Source: Akkermansiaceae bacterium (GTDB lineage: Bacteria > Verrucomicrobiota > Verrucomicrobiia > Verrucomicrobiales > Akkermansiaceae). From it: a DNA stretch of 64,000 bases. Made by a program: the position numbers and the translations under genes. The notes beneath the pieces were generated by a model. The model searched no databases. It was given only the letters and a program-made list of their open reading frames with translations, and was not told the origin of the DNA. Of the stretch, positions 24,203 to 32,065 are shown in pieces (positions within the stretch are counted from its first letter, which is position 1; each line of letters opens with the position of its first letter). Location of the stretch: positions 248,001 to 312,000 of the forward strand of contig JACKQB010000004.1 of assembly GCA_024233115.1 (NCBI GenBank), written 5' to 3'.

Positions 24203-25240
24203 ATGAAACGTGCCAAAATCGCCGTCATCGGAGCCAGCGGATACACCGGCCTGGAGCTCCTACGCCTCTTGCTTTCCCACCCACATGCCGAGTTGGTCTG
24301 TGTCACCTCACGGCAAAACGCAGGACGCAGTATCGGGGAGCTTTTTCCCCGGTTTTCCGGTGCCGCGGCCTCGGGTTTGCAATTTATTGATCCGGATGCT
24401 GATACCGTCGCAGCCACCGGCGCCGAAGTCGCCTTCCTCGCGCTGCCCCACGGAGTGGCGGCTGGGTATGCGTCCAGCTTGTTGGCAAAGGGGCTGAAAA
24501 TCGTCGACCTGAGCGCCGATTTCCGACTCGATGATCCAGCCGTGTATGAGGAGTTCTACGATGCCAGCCACCCGGCGCCGGAGTTACTCAAAGAGGCCGT
24601 TTACGGTCTCCCGGAAGTCCATCGTGACGCGATCCTCGGCTCGCGGCTGGTAGCCTCACCGGGCTGCTACCCCACTAGTATCAGCTTGCCGCTGATTCCC
24701 CTGTTACGAAAAAAACTCATCGACCCCACCAGTATTGTCACCTGCTCGATGTCGGGCGTCAGTGGTGCCGGCCGCAATGCCATCCTGCCCCTGCTCTTCT
24801 GTGAGGCCAACGAAAGTGTCCGCGCCTATGGCATCCCCAAACACCGCCACCTCTCCGAGATTGAACAGGAGCTGGGCAAGGCGGCTGGAGCACCGGTTGC
24901 CATCTCGTTTACCCCCCACCTCGTGCCGGTGCACAACGGTATCTGCACCACCACCAGCGCAACGCTGACAGCTGAGCCTGAATCCGTGCAACACGCCCTC
25001 GAAGAAGCCTACGCGGATGAATACTTCGTCAGGCTCTTAGGAAAAGGCGGCTGTGCCGATACCAAAAACGTCACCGGCACCAACTTCATCGACATCGGCT
25101 GGAGCCACGATCCGCGCACCGGGCGTGTGCTCTTGCTCAGTGCCGAAGACAACCTCGGAAAAGGCGCTGCCGGCCAGGCAATCCAGAATTTCAACCTGAT
25201 CTGCGGATTTCCTGAAACTGCCGGGTTGCAAAACTTTTAA
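24203..25240 (+). CDS. argC: N-acetyl-gamma-glutamyl-phosphate reductase
   Basis: Third step of arginine biosynthesis: NADPH-dependent reduction of N-acetylglutamyl phosphate to the semialdehyde, in the cytosol. 345 residues. Rossmann GASGYTGLELLRLL near the N-terminus, catalytic Cys in VASPGCYPTS, catalytic His region FTPHLVPVHNGI, and a C-terminal KGAAGQAIQNFNLICGFPETAGL. It starts a two-gene operon with argJ, 25 bp downstream. Confidence 0.97.
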   Translation: MKRAKIAVIGASGYTGLELLRLLLSHPHAELVCVTSRQNAGRSIGELFPRFSGAAASGLQFIDPDADTVAATGAEVAFLALPHGVAAGYASSLLAKGLKIVDLSADFRLDDPAVYEEFYDASHPAPELLKEAVYGLPEVHRDAILGSRLVASPGCYPTSISLPLIPLLRKKLIDPTSIVTCSMSGVSGAGRNAILPLLFCEANESVRAYGIPKHRHLSEIEQELGKAAGAPVAISFTPHLVPVHNGICTTTSATLTAEPESVQHALEEAYADEYFVRLLGKGGCADTKNVTGTNFIDIGWSHDPRTGRVLLLSAEDNLGKGAAGQAIQNFNLICGFPETAGLQNF

Positions 25241-25265
25241 AAACCACTCAGGGTAAAGGTCAGCC

Positions 25266-26525
25266 ATGCCTACCAAAGACAGCATCAAAAGAATCAAGGG
25301 AGGGGTTTGCGCTCCTCGCGGCTTTCTTGCCTCGGCTGTTAGCGCCGGAATTAAAAACCCCGACAACCCGAGGCTGGACCTCGCGTTGGTTTACTCCAAG
25401 TACGCCTGCACGGCTGCCGGCACCTTCACCACCAACCGGGTCAAAGCCGCACCCGTCAAGGTTTCCCAGGCGTATCTCAAAGCCGACCAGGTCCAGGCCA
25501 TCGTCGCCAACAGCGGTAATGCCAACGCCTGCACCGGAGTGGAAGGCATTGGGGATGCGCGCAGGACATGCAGCCTGGTTGCAGCGGGGCTCGGGCTGCG
25601 ACAACGCCAGGTCGCGGTGTGTTCCACCGGGGTCATCGGCCTGCCCATGCCGATGAACCGCATCGAACCCAGGATCGAGGAGCTGGTTGCCAGCCTGGGT
25701 CCCAAAAACGGCGAGGACGTCGCCCGTGCCATCATGACGAGCGATACCTGCAAAAAGGAAATTGCTGTTTCCGTCAAGATCGGCGACCACCGGGTCCGCA
25801 TCGGAGCCTGTGCCAAGGGCGCCGGCATGATCTGCCCCAGCATGGCAACAATGCTTTGTTTTATCACCACCGATGCCAAGGTCACCCAGCCGTGCCTGCA
25901 AAAGGCGATTCTCGAGTCGGTGGATGTCTCATTCAACCGGATTACCATCGACGGCGATATGAGCACCAACGACACCGTCATCGCCCTCGCCAACGGCCAG
26001 AGCGGCATCCCCACGATCAAACGCAACAGCAAGGAATGCCGCCAGTTCCGCGAGGCACTCCAGTATGTCATGCTCAAAATGGCCAAGTCGCTTGTCCGCG
26101 ACGGCGAACGCGTCACCAAGTTCGTCACCGTCGAGGTCAAGGGTGCGCGCACCTACCTCGATGCCCGTAAAGTGGCCGAAGCCGTCGCCAACTCAGCCTT
26201 GGTCAAAAGCTCGTGGAACGGCAACGACCCTAACTGGGGACGTATCATCCACGCCGTTGGATACTCCCGTGCCATGGTCAGGGAGGAACTCATCGATATC
26301 CACATCAATGGCAAGGCCGCCTGCCTAGGCGGGCTACAGGCAAACACCCCCATGGACACCCTGCGCAACCTGGTGGCCAAGGATGCGTTTACCATCACCA
26401 TCAACCTCCACCTCGGCAAGGCCGAGCACGAGGTCTACTCCAGTGACCTGTCACCGGAATACATCGACTTCAACCGCTCCGAATACGCCTACTGGAAACA
26501 GGCGCGCAAGGACGGGCTGGTGTAG
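25266..26525 (+). CDS. argJ: Bifunctional ornithine acetyltransferase/N-acetylglutamate synthase
   Basis: Transfers the acetyl group from N-acetylornithine to glutamate, closing the cyclic arginine pathway, and may also make N-acetylglutamate from acetyl-CoA. 419 residues. The autoproteolysis site is present as KGAGMICPSMATML, where the Thr becomes the nucleophile of the beta chain; the oxyanion segment CSTGVIG and the late NGNDPNWGRI motif are also visible. The family more often has KGSGMI; Ala here is a mild change. The gene follows argC closely and its stop TAG is the first three bases of a repeat element. Confidence 0.96.
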   Translation: MPTKDSIKRIKGGVCAPRGFLASAVSAGIKNPDNPRLDLALVYSKYACTAAGTFTTNRVKAAPVKVSQAYLKADQVQAIVANSGNANACTGVEGIGDARRTCSLVAAGLGLRQRQVAVCSTGVIGLPMPMNRIEPRIEELVASLGPKNGEDVARAIMTSDTCKKEIAVSVKIGDHRVRIGACAKGAGMICPSMATMLCFITTDAKVTQPCLQKAILESVDVSFNRITIDGDMSTNDTVIALANGQSGIPTIKRNSKECRQFREALQYVMLKMAKSLVRDGERVTKFVTVEVKGARTYLDARKVAEAVANSALVKSSWNGNDPNWGRIIHAVGYSRAMVREELIDIHINGKAACLGGLQANTPMDTLRNLVAKDAFTITINLHLGKAEHEVYSSDLSPEYIDFNRSEYAYWKQARKDGLV

Positions 26526-26590
26526 GGCGGTTTTTTAAGCGGTCGGCAGGATAGGTGCCTGGCTTGTCGACAGATTAAAAAGCTGTCCTA
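26523..26590. repeat. Inverted-repeat element, family TAGGACnnnTTTT (copy 2)
   Basis: Arms 26523-26548 (TAGGGCGGTTTTTTAAGCGG then TCGGCA) and 26565-26590, which reads on the other strand TAGGACAGCTTTTTAATCTG then TCGACA. The second arm is close to the element at 18148-18242. As there, the left arm provides the TAG stop of the gene before it. Confidence 0.75.
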
Positions 26591-26647
26591 CTTTTTCACT
26601 CCCTCCTTGACTCAGGGCCATGGATTCCTGATTCTCAGCCCGACACC

Positions 26648-27382
26648 ATGAGTAAAGCCCAAGAAGCCCGTTCTTTTAAACGTGTGATATTAAAACTCAG
26701 TGGCGAAGCACTGAGAGAGTCTGGTAGCCGGGACAACATTTCGCCCGAGATCGTCGAGCGTGTTGCCAAGGAAATCCAAAAAGCAGCCAGCACAGGAGTG
26801 GAAATCGGCGTGGTCTGCGGCGGCGGCAATTTCTGGCGCGGTGCCAGCGCAAGTGCCCGGGGCATGGACCGGGCGACGGCCGACTACGTCGGTATGATGG
26901 CCACGGTGATGAATGCCCTTGCCCTGCAAAGCGCGCTTGAAGCCGAAGGCGTGAAGTGCGTTGTCCAGTCGGCCATCGAGATGAAAAACGTTGCCGAGCC
27001 GTTTATCCGCCGCAAGGCCAACAGGCTGCTCTCGCAGGGGAATGTGGTTATTTTTGCGGCGGGAACGGGCAGCCCCTTTTTCTCCACCGACACCACTTCA
27101 GCGCTACGCGCCAGTGAGATGGGAGCCGATGCCATTATGAAGGCGACGATGGTCGATGGTGTCTACTGCTCGGACCCCAAGAAAAACCCGGATGCCGTCC
27201 GCTACGAGACAATCACCTTCCAGGAGTGCCTGAGCCAGAACCTCAAGGTCATGGACTCCACCGCATTTACCCTTTGCATGGACAACAACATACCTATCAT
27301 TGTTTTCGATATCGGTGGCGAAGGAAACATCACCAAAGCCCTCGCGGGTGAGGATATCGGCACCATCGTCTACAAGGGGTAA
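26648..27382 (+). CDS. pyrH: UMP kinase
   Basis: Phosphorylates UMP to UDP with ATP in pyrimidine nucleotide synthesis; a hexameric cytosolic amino acid kinase-fold enzyme. 244 residues. Signature segments: RVILKLSGEAL, VCGGGNFWRG, ADYVGMMATVMNALALQ, IFAAGTGSPFFSTDTTSALRA (UMP binding) and MKATMVDGVY. An AT-rich region with a repeat precedes it. It is 44 bp upstream of frr, the usual pairing in bacteria. Confidence 0.97.
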   Translation: MSKAQEARSFKRVILKLSGEALRESGSRDNISPEIVERVAKEIQKAASTGVEIGVVCGGGNFWRGASASARGMDRATADYVGMMATVMNALALQSALEAEGVKCVVQSAIEMKNVAEPFIRRKANRLLSQGNVVIFAAGTGSPFFSTDTTSALRASEMGADAIMKATMVDGVYCSDPKKNPDAVRYETITFQECLSQNLKVMDSTAFTLCMDNNIPIIVFDIGGEGNITKALAGEDIGTIVYKG

Positions 27383-27426
27383 TTTTTTCATTCACTAATC
27401 AACATCCACCATTCACTATCGATCCC

Positions 27427-27993
27427 ATGGAAGCCAGCGAAGCACTTAAAAATACCGAACAAAGCATGAAGAAGGCCGTGGAATATGCCATCCACGAATT
27501 TGCAGCCATCCGCACCGGAAAAGCCAGCCCCGCACTGGTCGAGAACATTGATGTCCACGTTGCCAGCTACGGCAGCAACATGAAGGTCAAGGGCCTCGCT
27601 GTGATCACCGTGCCCGAGCCGCGCATGATTATGGTCCAACCGTTCGACCCTTCAACCACCAAGGACATCGCAAAGGCAATCCTCGAGAGCAATACCGGCC
27701 TCAACCCGGCCAACGAAGGTAAACATCTCCGTATCCCCGTGCCGGAACTCTCCGAGGAGCGCCGCAAGGACATGGTGAAAATGGTCAGGAACCAAGCCGA
27801 GGAAGCCCGTGTCCGTGTCCGTGCCTGCCGCAAGGACGGAATGGACGCAGCCAAAAAGATGAAGGCTGCCAATGCCATCACCGAGGACGGACAGCACGAT
27901 TTCGAGGCCGAGGTCCAGGAGCTTACCAATAAGTACATCAAGGAAATCGACGAGCATCTCGCAGCCAAGGAAACCGAGTTGATGACGGTTTGA
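27427..27993 (+). CDS. frr: Ribosome recycling factor
   Basis: Splits post-termination ribosomes together with EF-G. 188 residues, standard length. The three-helix domain is evident with IRTGKASPALVENIDVHVASYGS, ITVPEPRMIMVQPFDPST, LRIPVPELSEERRKDMVKMV and ARVRVRACRKDG...K at the expected positions. Follows pyrH. An inverted repeat begins 2 bp after its stop codon. Confidence 0.97.
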   Translation: MEASEALKNTEQSMKKAVEYAIHEFAAIRTGKASPALVENIDVHVASYGSNMKVKGLAVITVPEPRMIMVQPFDPSTTKDIAKAILESNTGLNPANEGKHLRIPVPELSEERRKDMVKMVRNQAEEARVRVRACRKDGMDAAKKMKAANAITEDGQHDFEAEVQELTNKYIKEIDEHLAAKETELMTV

Positions 27994-27995
27994 TA

Positions 27996-28059
27996 GGGAG
28001 GGTGGACACTCTTGTCCACCACCCGCACAGCCATCCGGACAAGAGTGTCCACACCCCCT
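27996..28059. repeat. Inverted-repeat element, family GGAGGGTGGACACTC (copy 2)
   Basis: Arms 27996-28019 (GGGAGGGTGGACACTCTTGT then CCAC) and 28037-28059 inverted (GGACAAGAGTGTCCAC). The left arm matches 20783-20806 nearly base for base. It fills the 70-bp gap between frr and the next gene and may also serve as terminator-like structure. Confidence 0.8.
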
Positions 28060-28063
28060 AACC

Positions 28064-29050
28064 ATGTCCTACACCCCGGACCCTGAACGTTATGATGGCC
28101 GTATGCCGTACCGCCGGTGCGGTCATTCCGGACTGAAACTGCCGGCCATCTCACTGGGCTTCTGGCATAACTTTGGTGATGTCGATGATCCAGATGAGGC
28201 GCGGAGTATCATGCACCGGGCTTTTGATCTCGGAATCACACACTTTGATTTTGCCAACAACTACGGCCCACCCGCCGGCTCGGCGGAACGCAATGCCGGT
28301 CGCATCCTCAAACACGACTTCCTGTCACATCGGGACGAGCTGATTATTTCAACCAAAGCGGGATACTTCATGTGGCACGGCCCGTATGGGGAGTGGGGCT
28401 CACGTAAATACCTGCTGGCGTCACTCGACCAGTCGCTCGACCGGCTACAGCTCGACTATGTCGATATTTTCTACTCGCACAGACCCGACCCCGACACCCC
28501 GTTAGAGGAAACCATGGGAGCGCTGGCCACGGCGGTGCAACAAGGCAAGGCGCTGTATGCGGGCATTTCCAATTACCCTGCGGCTATGGCGGCGGAAGCC
28601 TGTGACATCCTCGCATCCATGGGGGTGCGCTGCCTGATCCACCAGCCGAGATTCAATCTCTTTGATCGCTGGATTGAAGACGGGCTGACGGATGTATTGT
28701 TAGAAAAAGGCGTGGGGTGCATCCCCTTCTCGCCTCTGGCCCAAGGTTTACTCACAGGGAGATACCTCGATGGCATACCCGAGGATTCCCGGGCCGCCAA
28801 GGAACATGGATTCCTACAAAAAGAGGCGGTCAGCGCCAGGATGGCCCAGGTCCAACAACTTCACCACTTTGCTGCGCAGCGCGGCCAGTCACTCGCCCAC
28901 ATGGCCCTGGCCTGGGTGCTTCATCACCCGGCGGTCACCAGTGCCCTGATCGGTGCCTCCAGTGTCAAACAACTGGAGGAAAATGTCGGCTGCCTGGACC
29001 GGCTTGAGTTTACCCAAGCCGAGTTGGCTGCGATCGACGAGATTTTGTAA
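28064..29050 (+). CDS. Aldo/keto reductase, YghZ (L-glyceraldehyde 3-phosphate reductase)-like
   Basis: 328 residues. The N-terminus PDPERYDGRMPYRRCGHSGLKLPAISLGFWHNFG is diagnostic of the YghZ/AKR14 subgroup, as is GSRKYLLASLDQSLDRLQLDYVDIFYSHR. The catalytic tetrad is present: Asp/Tyr in HFDFANNYGPPAGSAE, Lys in IISTKAGY and His in YSHRPDPDTP. NADPH-dependent reduction of small aldehydes such as methylglyoxal or L-glyceraldehyde 3-phosphate is known for relatives; the substrate here is inferred. It lies 70 bp after frr, across a repeat, and is convergent with the lysine-rich protein gene. Confidence 0.9.
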   Translation: MSYTPDPERYDGRMPYRRCGHSGLKLPAISLGFWHNFGDVDDPDEARSIMHRAFDLGITHFDFANNYGPPAGSAERNAGRILKHDFLSHRDELIISTKAGYFMWHGPYGEWGSRKYLLASLDQSLDRLQLDYVDIFYSHRPDPDTPLEETMGALATAVQQGKALYAGISNYPAAMAAEACDILASMGVRCLIHQPRFNLFDRWIEDGLTDVLLEKGVGCIPFSPLAQGLLTGRYLDGIPEDSRAAKEHGFLQKEAVSARMAQVQQLHHFAAQRGQSLAHMALAWVLHHPAVTSALIGASSVKQLEENVGCLDRLEFTQAELAAIDEIL

Positions 29051-29085
29051 TTCTTAAAACTGCGGTTAAAAGCTCCAAAACGGGT

Positions 29086-29856
29086 TTACCCGACCTCTTC
29101 TCCGTCGGCTTTTTTAGCTTCCGGTTGGTTGGGCTGTCTTGGCTCGGCATGGGCCTCGTTTTTTTTGCCCCTGCCGATCACGTTGGCTTCCTCGCGGGAA
29201 TAGATTTCCGCGATCCGGAGGCTGCGGCGTGCAAGCTCGCCGGCGTCTTTGTCGGCAATCAGGGCCAGGCCCTCTTCATTGACCTCGCCGAGGAAAATCT
29301 TCCATGCCCGCTTGGCGACTTTCCTGGCATTGAGCTTCACCTTGTGAGCTTCCTGCTGCGGCTGTTCCTGTCGGTTACGCTTGCGGTTCCGATTGCGGCG
29401 CGCCTGTTTGCGAGGCTGCTCCTCAGCGGTGCGGTCATCGCCTTGATCTTCCTTGGAAGCCTCCGCGGCCTTGTCCTGGGGTTGTTCGTCTTTTGCCTCC
29501 TGCTTGGCGGATTTTTTGGCAGCTGTTTTTTTCGAGTTGCCACGGACACCACGTTTGATCGCCGGACGGGAATCGGCTGAATCGGCTGAATCGGATTGGC
29601 CTCCGGCGTTGGCCGCCTGATCCGGCTTGTTAGTATTTTCGGGTGCGCCAGATGTGTTAGGCGAAACAGGCGGGTCTTGTTTTTCCGGTTGTTGGGGAGC
29701 GGGCTCCTTAGCGGCACTTTTTTCCGGCTTATCCGGCTTTTCAGTTTTTGCAGCCGTCGGGGTTTCGCTGGCAACTTTTTTCCTGGCCGACTTGGCGGTC
29801 GGTTTTTTACGGGGAGCCTTGTCCTGTGGCTCTGGAGGAAGGGAATCTTCTGACAT
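29086..29856 (-). CDS. Lys/Ala/Pro-rich protein with short conserved C-terminal domain
   Basis: 256 residues from the ATG at 29856 (MSEDSLPPEPQDKAPRKKP); the longer open frame above it contains no plausible protein. About 160 residues are low complexity, dominated by Lys, Ala, Glu, Gln and Pro with Lys/Arg clusters (RKKPTAKSARKK, KKTAAKKSAKQ, RRNRNRKRNRQ), as in histone-H1-like or RNA-binding tails. The C-terminal ~70 residues (KVKLNARKVAKRAWKIFLGEVNEEGLALIADKDAGELARRSLRIAEIYSREE) look folded and are seen in other Verrucomicrobiota. Nucleic-acid binding is inferred from charge only. Confidence 0.62.
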   Translation of the reverse strand: MSEDSLPPEPQDKAPRKKPTAKSARKKVASETPTAAKTEKPDKPEKSAAKEPAPQQPEKQDPPVSPNTSGAPENTNKPDQAANAGGQSDSADSADSRPAIKRGVRGNSKKTAAKKSAKQEAKDEQPQDKAAEASKEDQGDDRTAEEQPRKQARRNRNRKRNRQEQPQQEAHKVKLNARKVAKRAWKIFLGEVNEEGLALIADKDAGELARRSLRIAEIYSREEANVIGRGKKNEAHAEPRQPNQPEAKKADGEEVG

Positions 29857-29940
29857 GAAATGGTTGGGTGTCCGCAAGTAAGGCAGCAGAACGTAAGAAG
29901 TAAAGGTGAATGAGCAAGTATTACCGGCCCCCCGTGCGGG

Positions 29941-29964
29941 GGTCACCGCAACACGGCGGTGACC
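29941..29964. other. GC-rich hairpin between lysine-rich gene and gspG
   Basis: GGTCACCG at 29941-29948 pairs with CGGTGACC at 29957-29964, next to a second CCCC-CGTG-CGGGG stem near 29928-29942. No T run, so a terminator is possible but not certain. Confidence 0.4.
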
Positions 29965-30013
29965 GGGGCAACTCATGGGCGGCACGAAGGCCGTGACCGT
30001 GATGGCGTCGGGC

Positions 30014-30547
30014 TTACCAGTTTTTGATATCGTCCGCCTTATCCTTTTTATTATTGCTGGCGGGGCCACCCTGGCCATTGGCACCGAGCGACCAGAGATC
30101 GAAGTCGTCCGCCGGATTCATCTCGCCCGGGCTCTGGTAATGGAGAGGCGAGCCCCAGGCATCGATGATGGTGTAGTTACTGGTATCCACATTCAGCTTA
30201 TTGCCTGTATTGCTTGGGTTGAGTATTTCAAGATAGACCTTGGCACCGGAATCGGGTGTTCCGTTGGCATCGGCATCACCGTAGAGCGCCTTGTAGACTT
30301 CGATGGTGCTGTTGTCGCCGCCGCCACCGGTTGGGAAAACACCGTTATCGAGTTTATATTCCTCGAGGGCACGCTCGATGCTCGACACCAGCACCTGCGT
30401 CTTTCCTTCCGCCGCCTTGCGTTTGTACCATCCCATGCCACCGACCACCATCGAGGCCAGGACCAGAATGATCGCTATAACGACCATGAGCTCAATCAGA
30501 GTAAAGGCGGGGGCACGAAACCCTTGGGGATGACGGGGTGTTTTCAT
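30014..30547 (-). CDS. gspG: Type II secretion major pseudopilin GspG
   Basis: 177 residues from the ATG at 30547, which sets the prepilin leader MKTPRHPQGFRAPAFTLIELMVVIAIILVLASM. The G/A-F cleavage region here reads APAFTLIE, with Ala rather than Gly before Phe, while Glu5 is kept. After the helix comes KRKAAEGKTQVLVSSIERALEEYKLDNGVFPT, the GspG hallmark, and a C-terminal DAWGSPLHYQSP...DFDLWSLGANGQ that forms the calcium-binding loop. Forms the periplasmic pseudopilus. It is downstream of gspF on the same strand in the gspE-gspE-gspF-gspG order. Confidence 0.92.
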   Translation of the reverse strand: MKTPRHPQGFRAPAFTLIELMVVIAIILVLASMVVGGMGWYKRKAAEGKTQVLVSSIERALEEYKLDNGVFPTGGGGDNSTIEVYKALYGDADANGTPDSGAKVYLEILNPSNTGNKLNVDTSNYTIIDAWGSPLHYQSPGEMNPADDFDLWSLGANGQGGPASNNKKDKADDIKNW

Positions 30548-30673
30548 GGGTATGGTTGGGTTATGATGATGTGGCTGTGACGTGGCAGGGGTGTGGCTGC
30601 CCCACGGCACGCGGTCGCGCGACAGCCAGGTCCGGTTTGCTCTTGATCTTTGTTCGTCTGTTTGTGCGCGAAC

Positions 30674-31948
30674 TTAACTTGGAGTGTCCACGTTCTGAAT
30701 CATCTTAATCAGGGGTAGGAACAATGCAAATACAATCGTTCCCACAACCAGGGCGAGAAACACAATCATAATCGGTTCCAGCACGGATGTCAGTGCGGTC
30801 ACGGCGTTATCGACCTCATCATCGTAGACATCGGCGATTTTCAGCAGCATCTCGGGGAGCTGGCCTGTTTCCTCACCGACATCGACCATACTGATGACCA
30901 TGGCGGGGAAAATCTTGCTGGCCTGGAGTGGGGCGACGATGGATTCACCTTCCTTGACCGCCTCGTGGACGGTATCGATGGCGTTAGAAACCACCACGTT
31001 ACCGGCGGTGTCACGGGTAATGGTGAGTGCCTGGAGAATCGGCACACCGGAGGTGACCAGGGTTCCGAGGGTCCGGGAGAAACGAGAGATGGCACTCTTT
31101 TTGGTCAGGTCTCCGAAGATGGGGATCCTGAGTTTGAATGCATCAATGGCAGCGCGGCCGCCCTTGGTGTTTGACCACACTTTGATGAGGACAAAGCCAC
31201 CTGCCGCAATCAGGAATATCCAGACGACGTTGGGGAGGATGAAACTGGATTTCAACATATTCTCCGAGGCACCGAAGACGATCCGTGAGATGAGGGGCAG
31301 GTTCCCTCCTTGTTCGGCAAACATTTCCTTGAACTTCGGCACGATGACCAACATCAGGAAGACGAGAATGGCGACCGCGATAAACAGCACAATGATGGGA
31401 TAGACCATCGCGGAAACGATTTTGTTTTTCAGCTTGTGCGCCTTTTCCATGTATTCGGCAAGACGTGTCAGGACCACTTCGAGCACACCACCCAGCTCAC
31501 CGGCTTTGACCATGTTGACGTAGAGCTTGTTAAAGATACGGGGGTGTTGGGAGAGGCTCTCCGAAAAGGTGGCACCGGACTGGACGGAATCGGCGAGCGA
31601 GTTCACGGTGTTGCGCAAGACCGGGTTAGGCTCCTGCTTGCCAAGCACGGTCAGGCCACGGAGAAGTGGCAGACCGGAATCTATCAGGGTGGCCAGCTGA
31701 CGGGTGAAGATCATCAGGGCCTTGGGCTTGAGCTTGCCACCGCTCATGCTCTTGACTTTCTTTTTACCGCGCGCCTTTGCCTTGGTCTTCCCTGCGGTGA
31801 GGGAGCCTTTGCCCTCTTCAACAACTTGCGTCGGGTAGAGGCCTTGGGCACGAAGCTGCTGGATGGCGTCCGACTCGCTGGATGCCTGGACGGTGCCGGT
31901 GGTTTGGTCGCCCTTGGCGTCGAGGGCTAGGTATTGAAAGTTGGCCAT
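30674..31948 (-). CDS. gspF: Type II secretion/type IV pilus inner-membrane protein GspF/PilC
   Basis: 424 residues, with the duplicated GspF domain and three strong membrane helices (YPIIVLFIAVAILVFLMLVIV, NVVWIFLIAAGGFVLI, IMIVFLALVVGTIVFALFLPLI). Signatures FTRQLATLIDSGLPLLRGL, MVKAGELGGVLEVVLTRLAEYME and DVGEETGQLPEMLLKIADVYDDEVDNAV are complete. It forms the platform that connects the assembly ATPase to the pseudopilus. 117 bp after the second ATPase gene; gspG follows after 126 bp. Confidence 0.95.
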   Translation of the reverse strand: MANFQYLALDAKGDQTTGTVQASSESDAIQQLRAQGLYPTQVVEEGKGSLTAGKTKAKARGKKKVKSMSGGKLKPKALMIFTRQLATLIDSGLPLLRGLTVLGKQEPNPVLRNTVNSLADSVQSGATFSESLSQHPRIFNKLYVNMVKAGELGGVLEVVLTRLAEYMEKAHKLKNKIVSAMVYPIIVLFIAVAILVFLMLVIVPKFKEMFAEQGGNLPLISRIVFGASENMLKSSFILPNVVWIFLIAAGGFVLIKVWSNTKGGRAAIDAFKLRIPIFGDLTKKSAISRFSRTLGTLVTSGVPILQALTITRDTAGNVVVSNAIDTVHEAVKEGESIVAPLQASKIFPAMVISMVDVGEETGQLPEMLLKIADVYDDEVDNAVTALTSVLEPIMIVFLALVVGTIVFALFLPLIKMIQNVDTPS

Positions 31949-32065
31949 GGTTTTAATTGGTGGATGGTTTGCTTGGTTTATCTTGGGGAATGATCGGGCA
32001 GTTGAAAATAGTAAATTTCAATCAGTTGTTCGTGCCGGTCGCCGGGACAGGCAAAAATCATTGGT

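Noticed and set aside
29125..29580. Hydrophobic plus-strand open frame resembling a membrane protein
   Set aside because: It is the complement of Lys/Ala/Glu-rich codons in the minus-strand gene, which yields Phe/Leu/Val runs artificially.
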